A DNA stretch of 64,000 nucleotides from G051903925 sp051903925 (GTDB lineage Bacteria; Pseudomonadota; Alphaproteobacteria; Zavarziniales; Zavarziniaceae): positions 2,294,001-2,358,000 of the forward strand of contig NZ_CP173678.1 of the NCBI RefSeq assembly GCF_051903925.1, given 5' to 3'. Made by a program: the position numbers and the translations under genes. A model generated the notes under the pieces. The model saw only the letters and a list, made by a program, of their open reading frames with translations, searched no databases and was not told the DNA's origin. Each line of letters begins with the position of its first letter. Position 1 is the first letter of the stretch. This document shows, piece by piece, positions 1 through 9,093 of this stretch.

Positions 1-878
1 TGGCGGAACGCTATGCCGCCCTGCGCCAGGTGGTGGAGCAGCGGCCCCAGATCATGCTGCCGGTCACGCGCGGCATCGTCGAGGGCGCGCGCGCCTTCTC
101 CGCGGCCGATGCCTTCGATGGCCGCTATCGCCTGGCGGAGCTGCGCCGCCAGGGCATGGCCGCGATGGCGGGGCTGGACGCCCTGGTCGTGCCCAGCGCC
201 CCGACCTTTCCCACGGTCGCCGACCTTGCGGCGGACCCGCTGGGACCGAATGCCAGGCTGGGCACCTATACCAACTTCGTGAACCTGCTCGACCTGTCGG
301 CGTTGGCCGTGCCCGGGCCGTTCCGCAGCGATGGCCTGCCGGCCGGGATCACGCTTGTCGGCCCTGCCGGCCACGATGCGACGCTGGCGGACTTCGCCGC
401 CCGCTTCCATGCCGCCGCAGGCGTCGCCCTGGGCGCCACGGGGACGGCGCTGCCGGCGGAGGCGGGCGAGTGGCGGACACCGGCACCGGCGGGCGAGATC
501 GAGATCGTCGTGGTCGGCGCCCACCTCAGCGGCCTGGCCCTGAACCACGAGCTGACGACGCGGGGCGGACGCCTGCTGCGGACCTGTACGACCACGCCGG
601 ACTATCGTTTCTATGCGCTGGGCGGCACGCCGGCCCGCCCCGGCATGCTGCGCGTGCCCGACGGCACGGGTGCGGCGATTGCGGGGGAGGTCTGGTCCCT
701 GCCGCCGGCCGGCTTCGGCGCGTTCGTCGCCGGCATCCCGGCGCCGCTGGGCATCGGCACCCTGCGCCTGGCCGATGGCACCCGTCCCAAGGGCTTCCTG
801 GTCGAGGCGGAGGCGGTGCAAGGGGCGGAAGAAATCACGGCCCTGGGTGGCTGGCGCGCCTGGCTGGCCAGCCGATAG
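1..878 (+). CDS. Allophanate hydrolase, C-terminal part (5' end outside window)
   Basis: The frame is open from base 3 with no start, so about 291 residues of a roughly 600-residue enzyme are visible. The first ~140 residues are the end of an amidase-signature domain (VNLLDLSALAVPGP, LPAGITLVGP). The last ~130 residues (IEIVVVGAHLSGLALNHEL onwards) match the C-terminal domain characteristic of AtzF/allophanate hydrolases. The family hydrolyses allophanate to ammonium and CO2, usually after urea carboxylase or in cyanurate breakdown. The catalytic Ser-Ser-Lys residues lie upstream of the window and cannot be checked. It ends 3 bp before the stop of the convergent MFS gene. The C-terminal domain makes the assignment better than a generic amidase. 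Confidence 0.85.
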   Translation, partial: AERYAALRQVVEQRPQIMLPVTRGIVEGARAFSAADAFDGRYRLAELRRQGMAAMAGLDALVVPSAPTFPTVADLAADPLGPNARLGTYTNFVNLLDLSALAVPGPFRSDGLPAGITLVGPAGHDATLADFAARFHAAAGVALGATGTALPAEAGEWRTPAPAGEIEIVVVGAHLSGLALNHELTTRGGRLLRTCTTTPDYRFYALGGTPARPGMLRVPDGTGAAIAGEVWSLPPAGFGAFVAGIPAPLGIGTLRLADGTRPKGFLVEAEAVQGAEEITALGGWRAWLASR

Positions 879-881
879 GGG

Positions 882-2342
882 CTACTCGGCCGGTTTCGGC
901 GCCAGGTCCGGCTTCTCCCTGTGGCCGCTGACCTCTTCCCCGGCGCCGGCCGGCAAGGCATGGAAGAAGGGCAGCGAGCACAGGGTCAGGACTGCGATCA
1001 CGATGAAAGCAGGCGCCACGTCCGCCGTGGTCAGCGCCTGGCCCGACCGGTCGCCGATCATCAGGTGCAGCACCAGGGCGGCGACGCCGACGCCGATGCT
1101 GATCCCCAATTGCTGCGCCATGCTGGCCAGGCTTGAGGCGCCGCTCATCCGCTCCTGCCCGATATCGGCATAGGTCAGCGTATTCACCGCCGTCATCTGC
1201 AGCGAGCGGGAGAAGCCGCCGACGAACAGTGCCACCAGGATCACGACGTGCGGCGTGGTCGGCTGGAACAGGGCATAACCCGCCAGGATGGCGGCCGACG
1301 CCCAGGTATTGGCGATCAGCACCCGGCGGAAACCGAAGCGGCGCATGATCGGGGGGGCTGCGAACTTCAGCCCCAGGGCGCCGACAGCGCTGACGAAGGT
1401 CAGCATGCCCGCCTCGAACGCGCTGAGGCCGAAGGCCAGCTGGAACAGCATGGCCAGCAGGAAGGGCAGCGCGCCCAGCCCGATCCGCGACAGGTTTCCG
1501 CCAAGTGTTGAGATCGCGAAGGTCCGCACGCGGAACAGGCTGAGGTCGACGATCGGATGGGCGGTCCTGCGCGCGTGCCTGGCATAGAGCAGGGCGGCGG
1601 CCAGCCCACCGACCAGGAGCGCGGCGACAGCTGCGGGCGGCAGGACGGCGCGGCCCACCGCCTCGAACCCGAAGACCAGCGCCGCGAGGGCAATGCCCGA
1701 CAGAAAGAATCCCAGCACGTCCAGCGGCGGCCGGCCCGGCTCCTTCAGGTTGGCGATGAAGCGCAGCGCCAGGACGATGCCCAGGATGCCGAACGGCACG
1801 TTCATGAAGAAGATCCAGCGCCAAGAGCCATAGGTGACGATGAAGCCACCGATCGGCGGTCCCAGCACGGGCCCCAGCACCGCGGGGATGGTCAGCCAGG
1901 TCATCGCCTGGACCAGATTGGCCTTGGGCACCGAGCGCAGGACGACCAGGCGCCCGACGGGCACCATCATGGCGCCGCCCAGGCCCTGCAGGATGCGCGC
2001 CATCACAAGCTCGGCCAGCGAATTGGACAGGCCGCATAGCACGGACGCGCCAGTGAAGATCGCGATGGCGCAGGTGAAGACGGTGCGCGCGCCCCAGCGG
2101 TCGGCCGCCCAACCGCTGATCGGGATGAACACCGCGACGCTCAGCAGGTAGGAGGTGATCGCCAGGTTGAGGCGGATGGCGTCTGCCCCGATCGACTGCG
2201 CGATGGATGGCAGGGCCGTTGCGATCACCGTCGAATCCAGCAACTGCATGAACAGTGCTGACCCGACGATCATCGGCACCAGGATCGGCGCGCGGGTGCG
2301 GCCTCTCGGGGGGACTGCTGGACTGGGCGGAGAGGGCGGCAT
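882..2342 (-). CDS. MFS drug-type exporter, DHA2 (EmrB/QacA) family
   Basis: This 486-residue integral membrane protein probably exports toxic compounds by proton antiport. Residues 35-45 (LDSTVIATALP) form the DHA2 motif in the first membrane segment. A motif A loop (GWAADRWGAR) follows near residue 75. The antiporter motif C (LGPVLGPPIGG) lies near residue 150. The length and many hydrophobic segments fit the 14-helix class, and the tail is short and charged. The proline-rich N terminus before the first helix makes the start slightly uncertain. No periplasmic adaptor (EmrA-like) gene or adjacent regulator is visible, so the substrate is unknown. Confidence 0.88.
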   Translation of the reverse strand: MPPSPPSPAVPPRGRTRAPILVPMIVGSALFMQLLDSTVIATALPSIAQSIGADAIRLNLAITSYLLSVAVFIPISGWAADRWGARTVFTCAIAIFTGASVLCGLSNSLAELVMARILQGLGGAMMVPVGRLVVLRSVPKANLVQAMTWLTIPAVLGPVLGPPIGGFIVTYGSWRWIFFMNVPFGILGIVLALRFIANLKEPGRPPLDVLGFFLSGIALAALVFGFEAVGRAVLPPAAVAALLVGGLAAALLYARHARRTAHPIVDLSLFRVRTFAISTLGGNLSRIGLGALPFLLAMLFQLAFGLSAFEAGMLTFVSAVGALGLKFAAPPIMRRFGFRRVLIANTWASAAILAGYALFQPTTPHVVILVALFVGGFSRSLQMTAVNTLTYADIGQERMSGASSLASMAQQLGISIGVGVAALVLHLMIGDRSGQALTTADVAPAFIVIAVLTLCSLPFFHALPAGAGEEVSGHREKPDLAPKPAE

Positions 2343-2455
2343 GCGGTGAATGAAACGTCCGGGCTGCTGTCACGGATCCGTCATTGGAACGCGCCCCAGT
2401 CATGCGCCCCCGGCCGCCGTTCGTCCAGGCCTGCACGACTTCTCCATCCATCCGA

Positions 2456-2553
2456 CCTCATCCTGAGGAGGCGCGACGCGCCGTCTCGAAGGATGGGCGG
2501 CAAGCGCAGGCGGCCCATCCTTCGAGGCCCCTTCGGGGCACCTCAGGATGAGG
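2456..2553. repeat. REP-like inverted repeat, family A, copy 1
   Basis: The ends are the 13-bp inverted pair CCTCATCCTGAGG (2456-2468) and CCTCAGGATGAGG (2541-2553). Inside is a second complementary pair around CGAAGGATGGGC and GCCCATCCTTCG. The whole unit can fold into one long imperfect hairpin of about 98 bp. It lies between two minus-strand genes, downstream of the lipoprotein gene and upstream of the MFS gene. Related copies are at 14426-14527 and 15568-15680. Confidence 0.85.
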
Positions 2554-2576
2554 ACGGGAATTTTGAGCTGGCGGGT

Positions 2577-3809
2577 CTAGAACCCGATGCCGCCGAAATT
2601 GCCCGGCGCCTGGTCCAGCACGTTGGGGCCATAGGAATTGACCTCCATCACCGCCAGGCCGCGCTCCGGCATGCCATCGCTGCCGAAGCGGAAGACGCCA
2701 TCCACCCCGGCAAAGCCCGAGGGTTGCGTCACCTGCGGGGCCGTGAAGCGGTCGGCGCGCGGCTGTGCCCCCAGGGCCGAGGCCAGGGCCACGGCATCAT
2801 AGGCGGAGCTGACGACGCGCGGCGGCGTATCGCCGAAAGTCCGGCGATAGCGGCTGGCGAAGTCGTTCCAGGCATTGGGCGGGGGGCCGGCGAACCAGGC
2901 GCCCTGCATCTGCCGCTCGCCAGCCAGGGCCGGGTCGTCCCACAGGCCGGTGCCCAGCAGGCGGGTCTGGCTGGGATCGAAATTGGTCAGCACGAACAGC
3001 GGCAGGATCATGCGCATCTGCGCCGCGCTGGTCGGCACGAACAGCGCATCGAAGCTGGTGGAGGCATCGGCCAGGCGCTGCATCGCCTCCAGCGGCTGGC
3101 CGCCGCTGGCATTGAACCGCTCGATCATGGCGACCTGGCCGCCACTGGTGGCGACCGCGTTGCGGAACGCGCCCAGCACCGCGTCGCCATAGTCGCCCGA
3201 GGGGATCAGGGCGGCAAAGCGGCGCAGACCCTGGGCCCCGGCATAGCTGATGATCCGGGTCGCCTGCTCCTCCGGCGGGAAACCCAGCAGGTAGACGCCG
3301 TTGCCGGCGACGCGCCGGTCGGTCGAGAAGCCAAGCAGCGGCGTGCGCACGGCCCGCGCCACGATCGCCGCGTTGATCACCTGGTCGGCGCCCAGGGGAC
3401 CAACGATGATGTCGACCTTGCGCGCGGTCAGCGCCCGGGCGGCGCGGGCGGCCCCCTCGTTCGTGGTGCCCGTATCCTCTGGCACCAGGGTCAGCTTGTC
3501 GTTCTGGACGTCGAACAGCGCCAGCTGGGCTGCGTTCAGGAGGGCCTGCCCCACCTTGGCATTGTCGCCCGACAGGGGCAGCAGCAGGCCGACCTGGGTC
3601 GCCGGGATCTCGATCGGCTTGGGAGCCTCGACCACCGGGGGCGGCGCCACGACGGGCGGCGGCACATAGGCGGGCACCGGCGGCGGCGGTGGCGCGGCAC
3701 GGGTGGGAGAGGCTAGTCTCTGCTGCCGGGGAGCACAGGACGCAGTGAGCGTCCCGGTCAGACCCAGGGCCAGGACCAGGGTGAATGTCGCGAAAAGCGG
3801 ACGGAGCAA
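2577..3809 (-). CDS. Lipoprotein with periplasmic-binding (LpoA/LivJ-like) fold; putative penicillin-binding protein activator
   Basis: This 410-residue protein begins with a signal peptide and lipobox ending at Cys25 (LTASC). A Pro-rich linker (about residues 38-66) follows. From residue ~72 there is a type-1 periplasmic-binding fold: VGLLLPLSG, a central VDIIVGPLGA segment, ALIPSGDYG and DALFVPTSA. This arrangement is typical of the LpoA-like penicillin-binding protein activator family in alphaproteobacteria, usually encoded divergently from rsmI as here. Branched-chain amino acid binding proteins share the fold but normally are not lipid-anchored with such a linker. An outer-membrane role in peptidoglycan synthesis is inferred from family and synteny. 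Confidence 0.82.
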   Translation of the reverse strand: MLRPLFATFTLVLALGLTGTLTASCAPRQQRLASPTRAAPPPPPVPAYVPPPVVAPPPVVEAPKPIEIPATQVGLLLPLSGDNAKVGQALLNAAQLALFDVQNDKLTLVPEDTGTTNEGAARAARALTARKVDIIVGPLGADQVINAAIVARAVRTPLLGFSTDRRVAGNGVYLLGFPPEEQATRIISYAGAQGLRRFAALIPSGDYGDAVLGAFRNAVATSGGQVAMIERFNASGGQPLEAMQRLADASTSFDALFVPTSAAQMRMILPLFVLTNFDPSQTRLLGTGLWDDPALAGERQMQGAWFAGPPPNAWNDFASRYRRTFGDTPPRVVSSAYDAVALASALGAQPRADRFTAPQVTQPSGFAGVDGVFRFGSDGMPERGLAVMEVNSYGPNVLDQAPGNFGGIGF

Positions 3810-3871
3810 GGCAGGACGGGTCAGGACGCGCGCCCCGGAGCAGCGGAAACTTCCCCAAACCTAGGAGCAGC

Positions 3872-4768
3872 GTGGCCGGAAGTAAACCGGGGGAGGGGGA
3901 TCGGGCGGTGCGACGCGACGCGACGCCCGGGCTGTACGTGGTGGCGACGCCGATCGGCAACGCGCGCGACATCACCATGCGCGCGCTGGACCTGCTGGCC
4001 GCGGCGGACGTCATCGCCTGCGAGGATACCCGGGTGACGGCCCGGCTGCTGGCGATCCACGGCATCCAGGTGCCGACGCTGCCCTATCACGAGCACAATG
4101 CCGCGGCGATGCGGCCCCGCCTGCTCGAGCGGCTGGCCCAGGGCCAGGTGGTGGCCCTGGTGTCCGACGCGGGCACGCCGCTGATCAGCGATCCCGGCTA
4201 TCGCCTGGTGCGGGAGGTGGTGGCGGCAGGCCATGCCGTCACCACCCTGCCCGGCGCGTCGTCGGTGATGGCGGCGCTGGCCCTGGCCGCCCTGCCCACC
4301 GATCGCTTCCTGTTCGCGGGCTTCCTGCCGAACCGCTCGGCCGCCTGCCGCACGGCATTGGCGGAACTGGCGCCTGTGCGTGCCAGCCTGGTCCTGTTCG
4401 AGGCGGCGAACCGCGTCGAGCGCCTGCTGGAGGACGCGCTGGCGGTGCTGGGCGATCGCCAGGCCGCGGTGACGCGCGAACTGACCAAGACGTTCGAGGA
4501 GGTGCGCCGCGGCGCCCTGTCGGACCTGCTGGCGTACTATCGCGCCGAGGGGCCGCCGCGCGGCGAAGTGGTCGTGGTGATCGGGCCCGACGAATCGGAC
4601 GCGCCTGCGGTCGATGCCGCTGGCCTGGATATCGCCCTGGCCGATGCCCTGGCGCGCATGGGGGTGGCGGAGGCCGCGCGCATGGTGGCGGAGGCGACGG
4701 GCCTGCCCCGGCGCCAGGTCTACCAGCGGGCGCTGGCGCTGAAGGGCGACGCGGACGGCGACGCGTGA
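3872..4768 (+). CDS. rsmI: 16S rRNA (cytidine1402-2'-O)-methyltransferase RsmI
   Basis: RsmI methylates the ribose of C1402 in 16S rRNA using S-adenosylmethionine. The tetrapyrrole-methylase fold is clear: LYVVATPIGN at the N terminus, ACEDTR, ALVSDAGTPLISDPGY and LPGASS. A GTG start at 3872 is chosen because AGGAG (3863-3867) sits 4 bp upstream. It gives 298 residues, close to the usual ~290. The ATG at 3785 would add 29 low-complexity residues and run into the divergent lipoprotein gene. Its TGA is overlapped by the GTG of yraN (4765), so the two are translationally coupled. Confidence 0.95.
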   Translation: MAGSKPGEGDRAVRRDATPGLYVVATPIGNARDITMRALDLLAAADVIACEDTRVTARLLAIHGIQVPTLPYHEHNAAAMRPRLLERLAQGQVVALVSDAGTPLISDPGYRLVREVVAAGHAVTTLPGASSVMAALALAALPTDRFLFAGFLPNRSAACRTALAELAPVRASLVLFEAANRVERLLEDALAVLGDRQAAVTRELTKTFEEVRRGALSDLLAYYRAEGPPRGEVVVVIGPDESDAPAVDAAGLDIALADALARMGVAEAARMVAEATGLPRRQVYQRALALKGDADGDA

Positions 4769-5124
4769 GCGTCGAGCAGCGCCGCCGCCATGCCCGCAAC
4801 GGGCGCTGGGCCGAGGCAGCGGCGGCCTGGACGCTGCGCCTGCGGGGCTGGCGCATCCTGGCCCGCAACCTCAAGGCCGGCGGCGTGGAGGTCGACATCC
4901 TGGCCCGCCGCGGCCGCGTCCTGGCCGTGGTCGAGGTCAAGCTGCGCCCCGACCGGACCGCGGGGCTTGAGGCGGTCGACCCGCGCAAGCGGCAGCGGCT
5001 GGAGCGTGCGGCCGCCGCCCTGGGGCGGGACCCGCGCTGGAGCGGGCTGGACGTCCGCTTCGACGTGGTGGTTGTGACACCCTGGGCGTGGCCCCATCAT
5101 GTCGCCGATGCGTGGCGGGCCTGA
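4765..5124 (+). CDS. yraN: YraN/UPF0102 family putative endonuclease-fold protein
   Basis: This 119-residue protein has the core of the UPF0102 family. Glu16 lies in the first helix, and Glu42/Asp44 in VEVDILARRG are followed by Glu57-x-Lys59 in AVVEVK. That is the D...E-x-K arrangement of the restriction-endonuclease-like fold. The biochemical role of the family is not established; pairing with rsmI is common. The GTG start overlaps the rsmI stop in GTGA. Confidence 0.92.
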   Translation: MSVEQRRRHARNGRWAEAAAAWTLRLRGWRILARNLKAGGVEVDILARRGRVLAVVEVKLRPDRTAGLEAVDPRKRQRLERAAAALGRDPRWSGLDVRFDVVVVTPWAWPHHVADAWRA

Positions 5125-5163
5125 GGCAGCGCGCGCGTCCGACCGGCGGCCGAGGATGCGAGC

Positions 5164-6030
5164 ATGGACCCCCACGACACCCCGCGATCCGCGGCGGACC
5201 CGCTGAGCCGCGAAGCGGTGGAGCGGGCGCTGGACGCCATGGGCGCTGCCCCGGGTGACCGCATGGACCTGGCCGAGGGTGCCCTGATGCTCGCGGCGCT
5301 GGACGGTCCCGAGGCGCCCCTGGCGCGCTACCGCGCGCACCTGGCCGACCTGGTGGCCGATGTCGCCAGCCGCGCCGCCGGCGCCAGCGATGTCGGCGCC
5401 TGTGCCGAGGCGATCGCCTCGGTCATGGCGGACCTGCACGGCTATGCCGGTGACGCCGAATCGTACGAGGACCTGCAGAACGCCAACCTGATGCGGGTCA
5501 TCGACCGGCGGAAGGGCCTGCCCGTGGCGCTGGGCATCCTCTATGCCCATGTCGCACGGGCGCAGGGCTGGGACATGGTGGGCCTGGCTTTCCCCAGCCA
5601 TTTCCTGGTCCGGCTGGAGGCGCATGGCGGGCGGGCCATCCTGGACCCGTTTGCCCGTGGCCGGGTCCTGGACGTGCGCGACCTGCGGCGCCTGGTCAAG
5701 GACATGGGCGGCGACCGCGCCGAACTGGATCCGGGCTTCACCCGGGAAGTCGCCGATCGCGACGTGCTGCTGCGCCTGCAGAACAACATCAAGCTGCGCG
5801 CGCTGAAGGCGGACGATGTCGCCCGCGCGGCGCATTGCCTGAGGGCCATGCTGCGCCTTGCCCCGGCCGAGCCCGCGCTGTGGCTGGAACTGGGCGCGGT
5901 CGAGGCCCATGCCGGGCAGCTGCAGGCGGCGGGCAGCGCCCTGGACCGCTGCCTTGCGCTGGAGCCCGACTCCCGGCTGCGCCAGCAGGCGGCCATGCTG
6001 CAGCAGCAGATCCGGCGCCGCCTGAACTGA
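5164..6030 (+). CDS. SirB1 family transglutaminase-like/TPR protein
   Basis: This 288-residue cytoplasmic protein has a SirB1-type transglutaminase-like domain at roughly residues 95-185. It is recognisable by NANLMRVIDRRKGLPVALG and FPSHFLVRLEAHGG. Two TPR-like helical repeats follow at the C terminus (AAHCLRAMLRLAPAEPALW, ALDRCLALEPDS). The biochemical function of this family is unknown. It sits between yraN and gshB on the same strand, 39 bp after yraN and 84 bp before gshB, so it could be co-transcribed with either. Confidence 0.85.
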   Translation: MDPHDTPRSAADPLSREAVERALDAMGAAPGDRMDLAEGALMLAALDGPEAPLARYRAHLADLVADVASRAAGASDVGACAEAIASVMADLHGYAGDAESYEDLQNANLMRVIDRRKGLPVALGILYAHVARAQGWDMVGLAFPSHFLVRLEAHGGRAILDPFARGRVLDVRDLRRLVKDMGGDRAELDPGFTREVADRDVLLRLQNNIKLRALKADDVARAAHCLRAMLRLAPAEPALWLELGAVEAHAGQLQAAGSALDRCLALEPDSRLRQQAAMLQQQIRRRLN

Positions 6031-6114
6031 CGGGTGGGTGTCCGCACTGTTGAAGTTGCGGCGCCCGCCGCCCAAGATCGCCGCCGTCGTTCCAGCGGAA
6101 GTTGAAGCACGCCC

Positions 6115-7080
6115 ATGAGCCTTGCCGTCGCGATCCAGATGGATCCCATCGAATCGGTGGACATCCTGGCCGATTCCACGTTCCGCCTGGCGCTGGAGGC
6201 GGAAGCACGGGGCCATGCCCTGTTCCACTACCTGCCGCGGGAGCTCAGCCTGCGCCGCGGGCGCCTGATCGCCCGGGCCCGCCCGCTCAACGTGCGCCGG
6301 GTCAAGGGCGACCATTTCAGCTTCGGGGCCGAGACGGACCTGGACCTGGCGGCGGTCGACGTCGTCCTGCTGCGCCAGGATCCGCCCTTCGACATGGGCT
6401 ACATCACTTCCACCCACCTGCTGGAGCATGTCCATCCGCAGACGCTGGTGGTGAACGATCCCGTGCATGTCCGCAACGCGCCGGAGAAGCTGTTCGTCAC
6501 GCATTTTCCCGAGTTGATGCCGCCCACGCTGATCACCTCGGACCTGCGCGAGATCCAGGCCTTCCGCGACGAGCACAAGGACATCATCATCAAGCCGCTG
6601 TTCGGCAATGGCGGCGCTGGCGTGTTCCACCTGAAGCCGGGCGACGACAACCTTGCCTCTCTCCTGGAACTGTTCACCAAGCTCTATCGCGAGCCGATCA
6701 TCGTTCAGCGCTACCTGCCGGAGGTCCGCGCCGGGGACAAGCGCATCATCCTGGTCGAGGGCAAGGCAGTAGGCGGCGTCAACCGCGTGCCCAAGGAGGG
6801 CGAGGCGCGCTCCAACCTGCATGTCGGGGGCAAGGCGACGGCCACGAAGCTGACCACGCGCGAGCAGGAGATCTGCGAGGCGATCGGGCCTGCGCTGCGC
6901 GCCCGCGGCCTGGTTTTCGTCGGCATCGACGTGATTGGCGACTACCTGACCGAAATCAACGTGACCTCGCCCACCGGCATCCAGGAACTGGAGCGCTTCG
7001 ACGGTACCAACGCCGCTGCCCTGATCTGGGACGCGATCGAGACCCGCCGCAGCGAGACCGCTCCGCAGCGCGCGGTCTAG
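6115..7080 (+). CDS. gshB: Glutathione synthetase
   Basis: GshB joins gamma-glutamylcysteine and glycine with ATP to make glutathione. The protein has 321 residues, as usual. The N terminus is canonical (IQMDPIESV and LADSTFRLALEA). The ATP-grasp domain shows DIIIKPLFGNGGAGVF for nucleotide binding. The C-terminal signature is FVGIDVIGDYLTEINVTSPTG, whose acidic and Asn residues bind Mg2+. The ATG at 6115 gives the family's normal N terminus. The gene ends 4 bp before the stop of the convergent 7085-8785 gene. Confidence 0.97.
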   Translation: MSLAVAIQMDPIESVDILADSTFRLALEAEARGHALFHYLPRELSLRRGRLIARARPLNVRRVKGDHFSFGAETDLDLAAVDVVLLRQDPPFDMGYITSTHLLEHVHPQTLVVNDPVHVRNAPEKLFVTHFPELMPPTLITSDLREIQAFRDEHKDIIIKPLFGNGGAGVFHLKPGDDNLASLLELFTKLYREPIIVQRYLPEVRAGDKRIILVEGKAVGGVNRVPKEGEARSNLHVGGKATATKLTTREQEICEAIGPALRARGLVFVGIDVIGDYLTEINVTSPTGIQELERFDGTNAAALIWDAIETRRSETAPQRAV

Positions 7081-7084
7081 CGGC

Positions 7085-8785
7085 TCAGAACACGTTCTCC
7101 AGGCCCGCGTCCTGCAGCAGGTTGCGCAGGATCGCGCGGCGGGCGGTGCGCTCGGCCTCGTCCGCGCCGGTCATGAACGCGATCAGCCCTTCGCGGGTGA
7201 TCAGGGCCAGGGCCCGGCGCTGCGCCCGTTCGCGCGACTGTCCCTGTGTCAGGATGCCGGCGGTGCACAGGCGCAGGATGGTGATCGCCCGGTCGATCGG
7301 TCCGCCGGCGCTGCGCTCGGCCCGGGGCAGGATGCCGGAGCGCTCGAACAGCAGCAGGTTCAACTGGTCCAGGCGACCCGACAGCTTGTCCTTGTCCTGG
7401 TCGTCGAGCTGGCTGGCCAGGACGACCTGCTGCATCGCCACCAGGCGGCGCAGCATGTCCATCGGGTGGCCCTCGTGCACGACCACTTCGCCCTGCGCGT
7501 CTGGCCCGGTCAGCAGCGGGCCGACGAAGCCCGCCAGGCGGCGCTTGTTGCCCAGGCCGATGACGTTCGCCTCCAGCGCCAGCAGCTTCTCGGCCCGGTC
7601 GAGCGACGACGGGGTGGCCGCCAGGTAGTCGCTGACCACGCCGCTGCCCAGCTGGCGTTCCGAGCGGCCGCGAAAGGCCTCGCGGATCTCGTCCAGCTGG
7701 ACCAGCGTGCCCTCGACATGGTCGAAGCGGCGATAGAGGGTGCCGAGCGCCGCGATCTCGGCCGCCAGGTTGCCCTTGGTCAGCGGCCGCGTCGTCGCGA
7801 TCTCGCCCAGGACGCGGCGGGCAAGGGCGGTGCGGGCCGAGATCATCTGCCCTTCGCCGACCAGCTGGTTCAGCATGCGCACGGCGGGCAGGGCATCGGC
7901 CGCGGCGAAGCGGCCCAGGTAGAGGTCGGCCACGGCACCCAGCTGGGTCGCCAGATCGGGGGAGGCGCCGACCAGCTCGGTCAGCGCGACGGAGCTTGAG
8001 AGCAGTTCGCCCGTGATGACGTCGATGACCTGGAGCAGGAAGCGCCGCGGGCCGGCGGTCACGCCCGGCTCGTCGAGCAGCGCCATCATCGCCTCCAGCT
8101 TGCTGCGCCAGGTCTTGAGCGGCGCGAGGTAGCCGCAGACGGCGCAGTTCAGCAGGTAGAGGCGGTTCTGCTCCGCGTCGATCGTCTCGAGAAGGGCAGC
8201 GGTGCCACCCTTTTCCAGGATGGGCAGGCGCTTGTGCTTCTTGTCGGTGAACAGGCGGCGCTCGGCCTGGCCGATCAGGTCGTAGAGCTCCTTGGCGCGC
8301 TCGGTCACTGGCCGCTTGGTCTGCTGGACCTGCATGATCGCCGTCTTCTGCACGACGTGCTGCAGGACGGTGCCGGTCGCCTGCAGCCGGTCGACATGGT
8401 CGGGCACGTGCAGCAGTTCCGTCGGGGTGATCACCCAGCGGTCCAGTTCCTGGCGCAGCAGGATCGCGATCTGTTGCCGGCCATAGAGCGAGTAGAAGTC
8501 GTCGACCTTGAAGCAGAAGCGCGAGTCCTCGCGGTTGGGCAGGGGCTTGGCCTTGCTGATCGCGTCCTGCCGTCCTTCCAGCAGGACGGTGCGGCTCTTG
8601 AAGCTGGAGCTGACGGGGTCGAAGCTTTCGCGCACGACCTTGACCGCCAGCACGCCATCGCGGCCGACCATCGGCAGGGCGGCATCGACGGCCTCCTCCC
8701 GGTCCGGGGCGGTCGCGAAGAACGCCCAGCTTGGCCCCTTGAGCACATGGATCTCGTAGTGATCCTGGTCCCCGCCCGTGCCCAT
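7085..8785 (-). CDS. Hypothetical protein, 566 residues, helical, no recognised domain
   Basis: I do not recognise this protein. The ATG at 8785 is preferred because translation further upstream is Arg/Gly-rich and would look like non-coding leader. There is no signal peptide or membrane segment. The first ~60 residues (HYEIHVLKGPSWAFFATAPDR, then AALPMVGRDGVLAVKVV) look like a small alpha/beta domain. Two Cys sit close together at CAVCG about 40% into the protein. The rest is long amphipathic helices rich in Leu, Arg and Gln, ending in a basic region. It diverges from the TerB-like gene at 9094 across a 308-bp gap, so the two may act together. Confidence 0.75.
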   Translation of the reverse strand: MGTGGDQDHYEIHVLKGPSWAFFATAPDREEAVDAALPMVGRDGVLAVKVVRESFDPVSSSFKSRTVLLEGRQDAISKAKPLPNREDSRFCFKVDDFYSLYGRQQIAILLRQELDRWVITPTELLHVPDHVDRLQATGTVLQHVVQKTAIMQVQQTKRPVTERAKELYDLIGQAERRLFTDKKHKRLPILEKGGTAALLETIDAEQNRLYLLNCAVCGYLAPLKTWRSKLEAMMALLDEPGVTAGPRRFLLQVIDVITGELLSSSVALTELVGASPDLATQLGAVADLYLGRFAAADALPAVRMLNQLVGEGQMISARTALARRVLGEIATTRPLTKGNLAAEIAALGTLYRRFDHVEGTLVQLDEIREAFRGRSERQLGSGVVSDYLAATPSSLDRAEKLLALEANVIGLGNKRRLAGFVGPLLTGPDAQGEVVVHEGHPMDMLRRLVAMQQVVLASQLDDQDKDKLSGRLDQLNLLLFERSGILPRAERSAGGPIDRAITILRLCTAGILTQGQSRERAQRRALALITREGLIAFMTGADEAERTARRAILRNLLQDAGLENVF

Positions 8786-9093
8786 CCCCGTGGGATCCCT
8801 TTCCCTTCGACCCAGCGATCCAATCCGGCCTGCGGTCAATGCCGGTCCGACTCTTCCAGGTCGCGTCGACACTGATCGAATCACGCAAGCTGCCCGGCGT
8901 CGAGTACCCGTGTCGCGGGTCCTGCCTGTGTGACCGTCCGGCGGCTCCAGCCCATCCTGTTGCCTGACGATGAACGCCCATCATGATACAATTCGTTAAG
9001 GCTACTGCCGGTGCGGGCGGAATCCGAAGGGCGGGACGCCTGCCGTGGCGGGGGCCGCCGCAAACGCTGCAACTCGACGTGGAGGGCTCAACG
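8786..9093. promoter_or_regulatory. Divergent intergenic region between hypothetical and TerB-like genes
   Basis: This 308-bp gap lies between two divergent gene starts and must hold both promoters. GGAGGG at 9081-9086 is a good ribosome-binding site for the plus-strand gene. The motif CGTTAAGGCTAC at 8994-9005 resembles one at 33925-33936 upstream of luxR. No clear -35/-10 pair was seen. Confidence 0.45.

Noticed and set aside
4720..6822. A minus-strand frame of about 700 codons opposite yraN, the SirB1 gene and gshB.
   Set aside because: It is antisense to conserved genes and has repetitive Gln/His/Arg-rich sequence.
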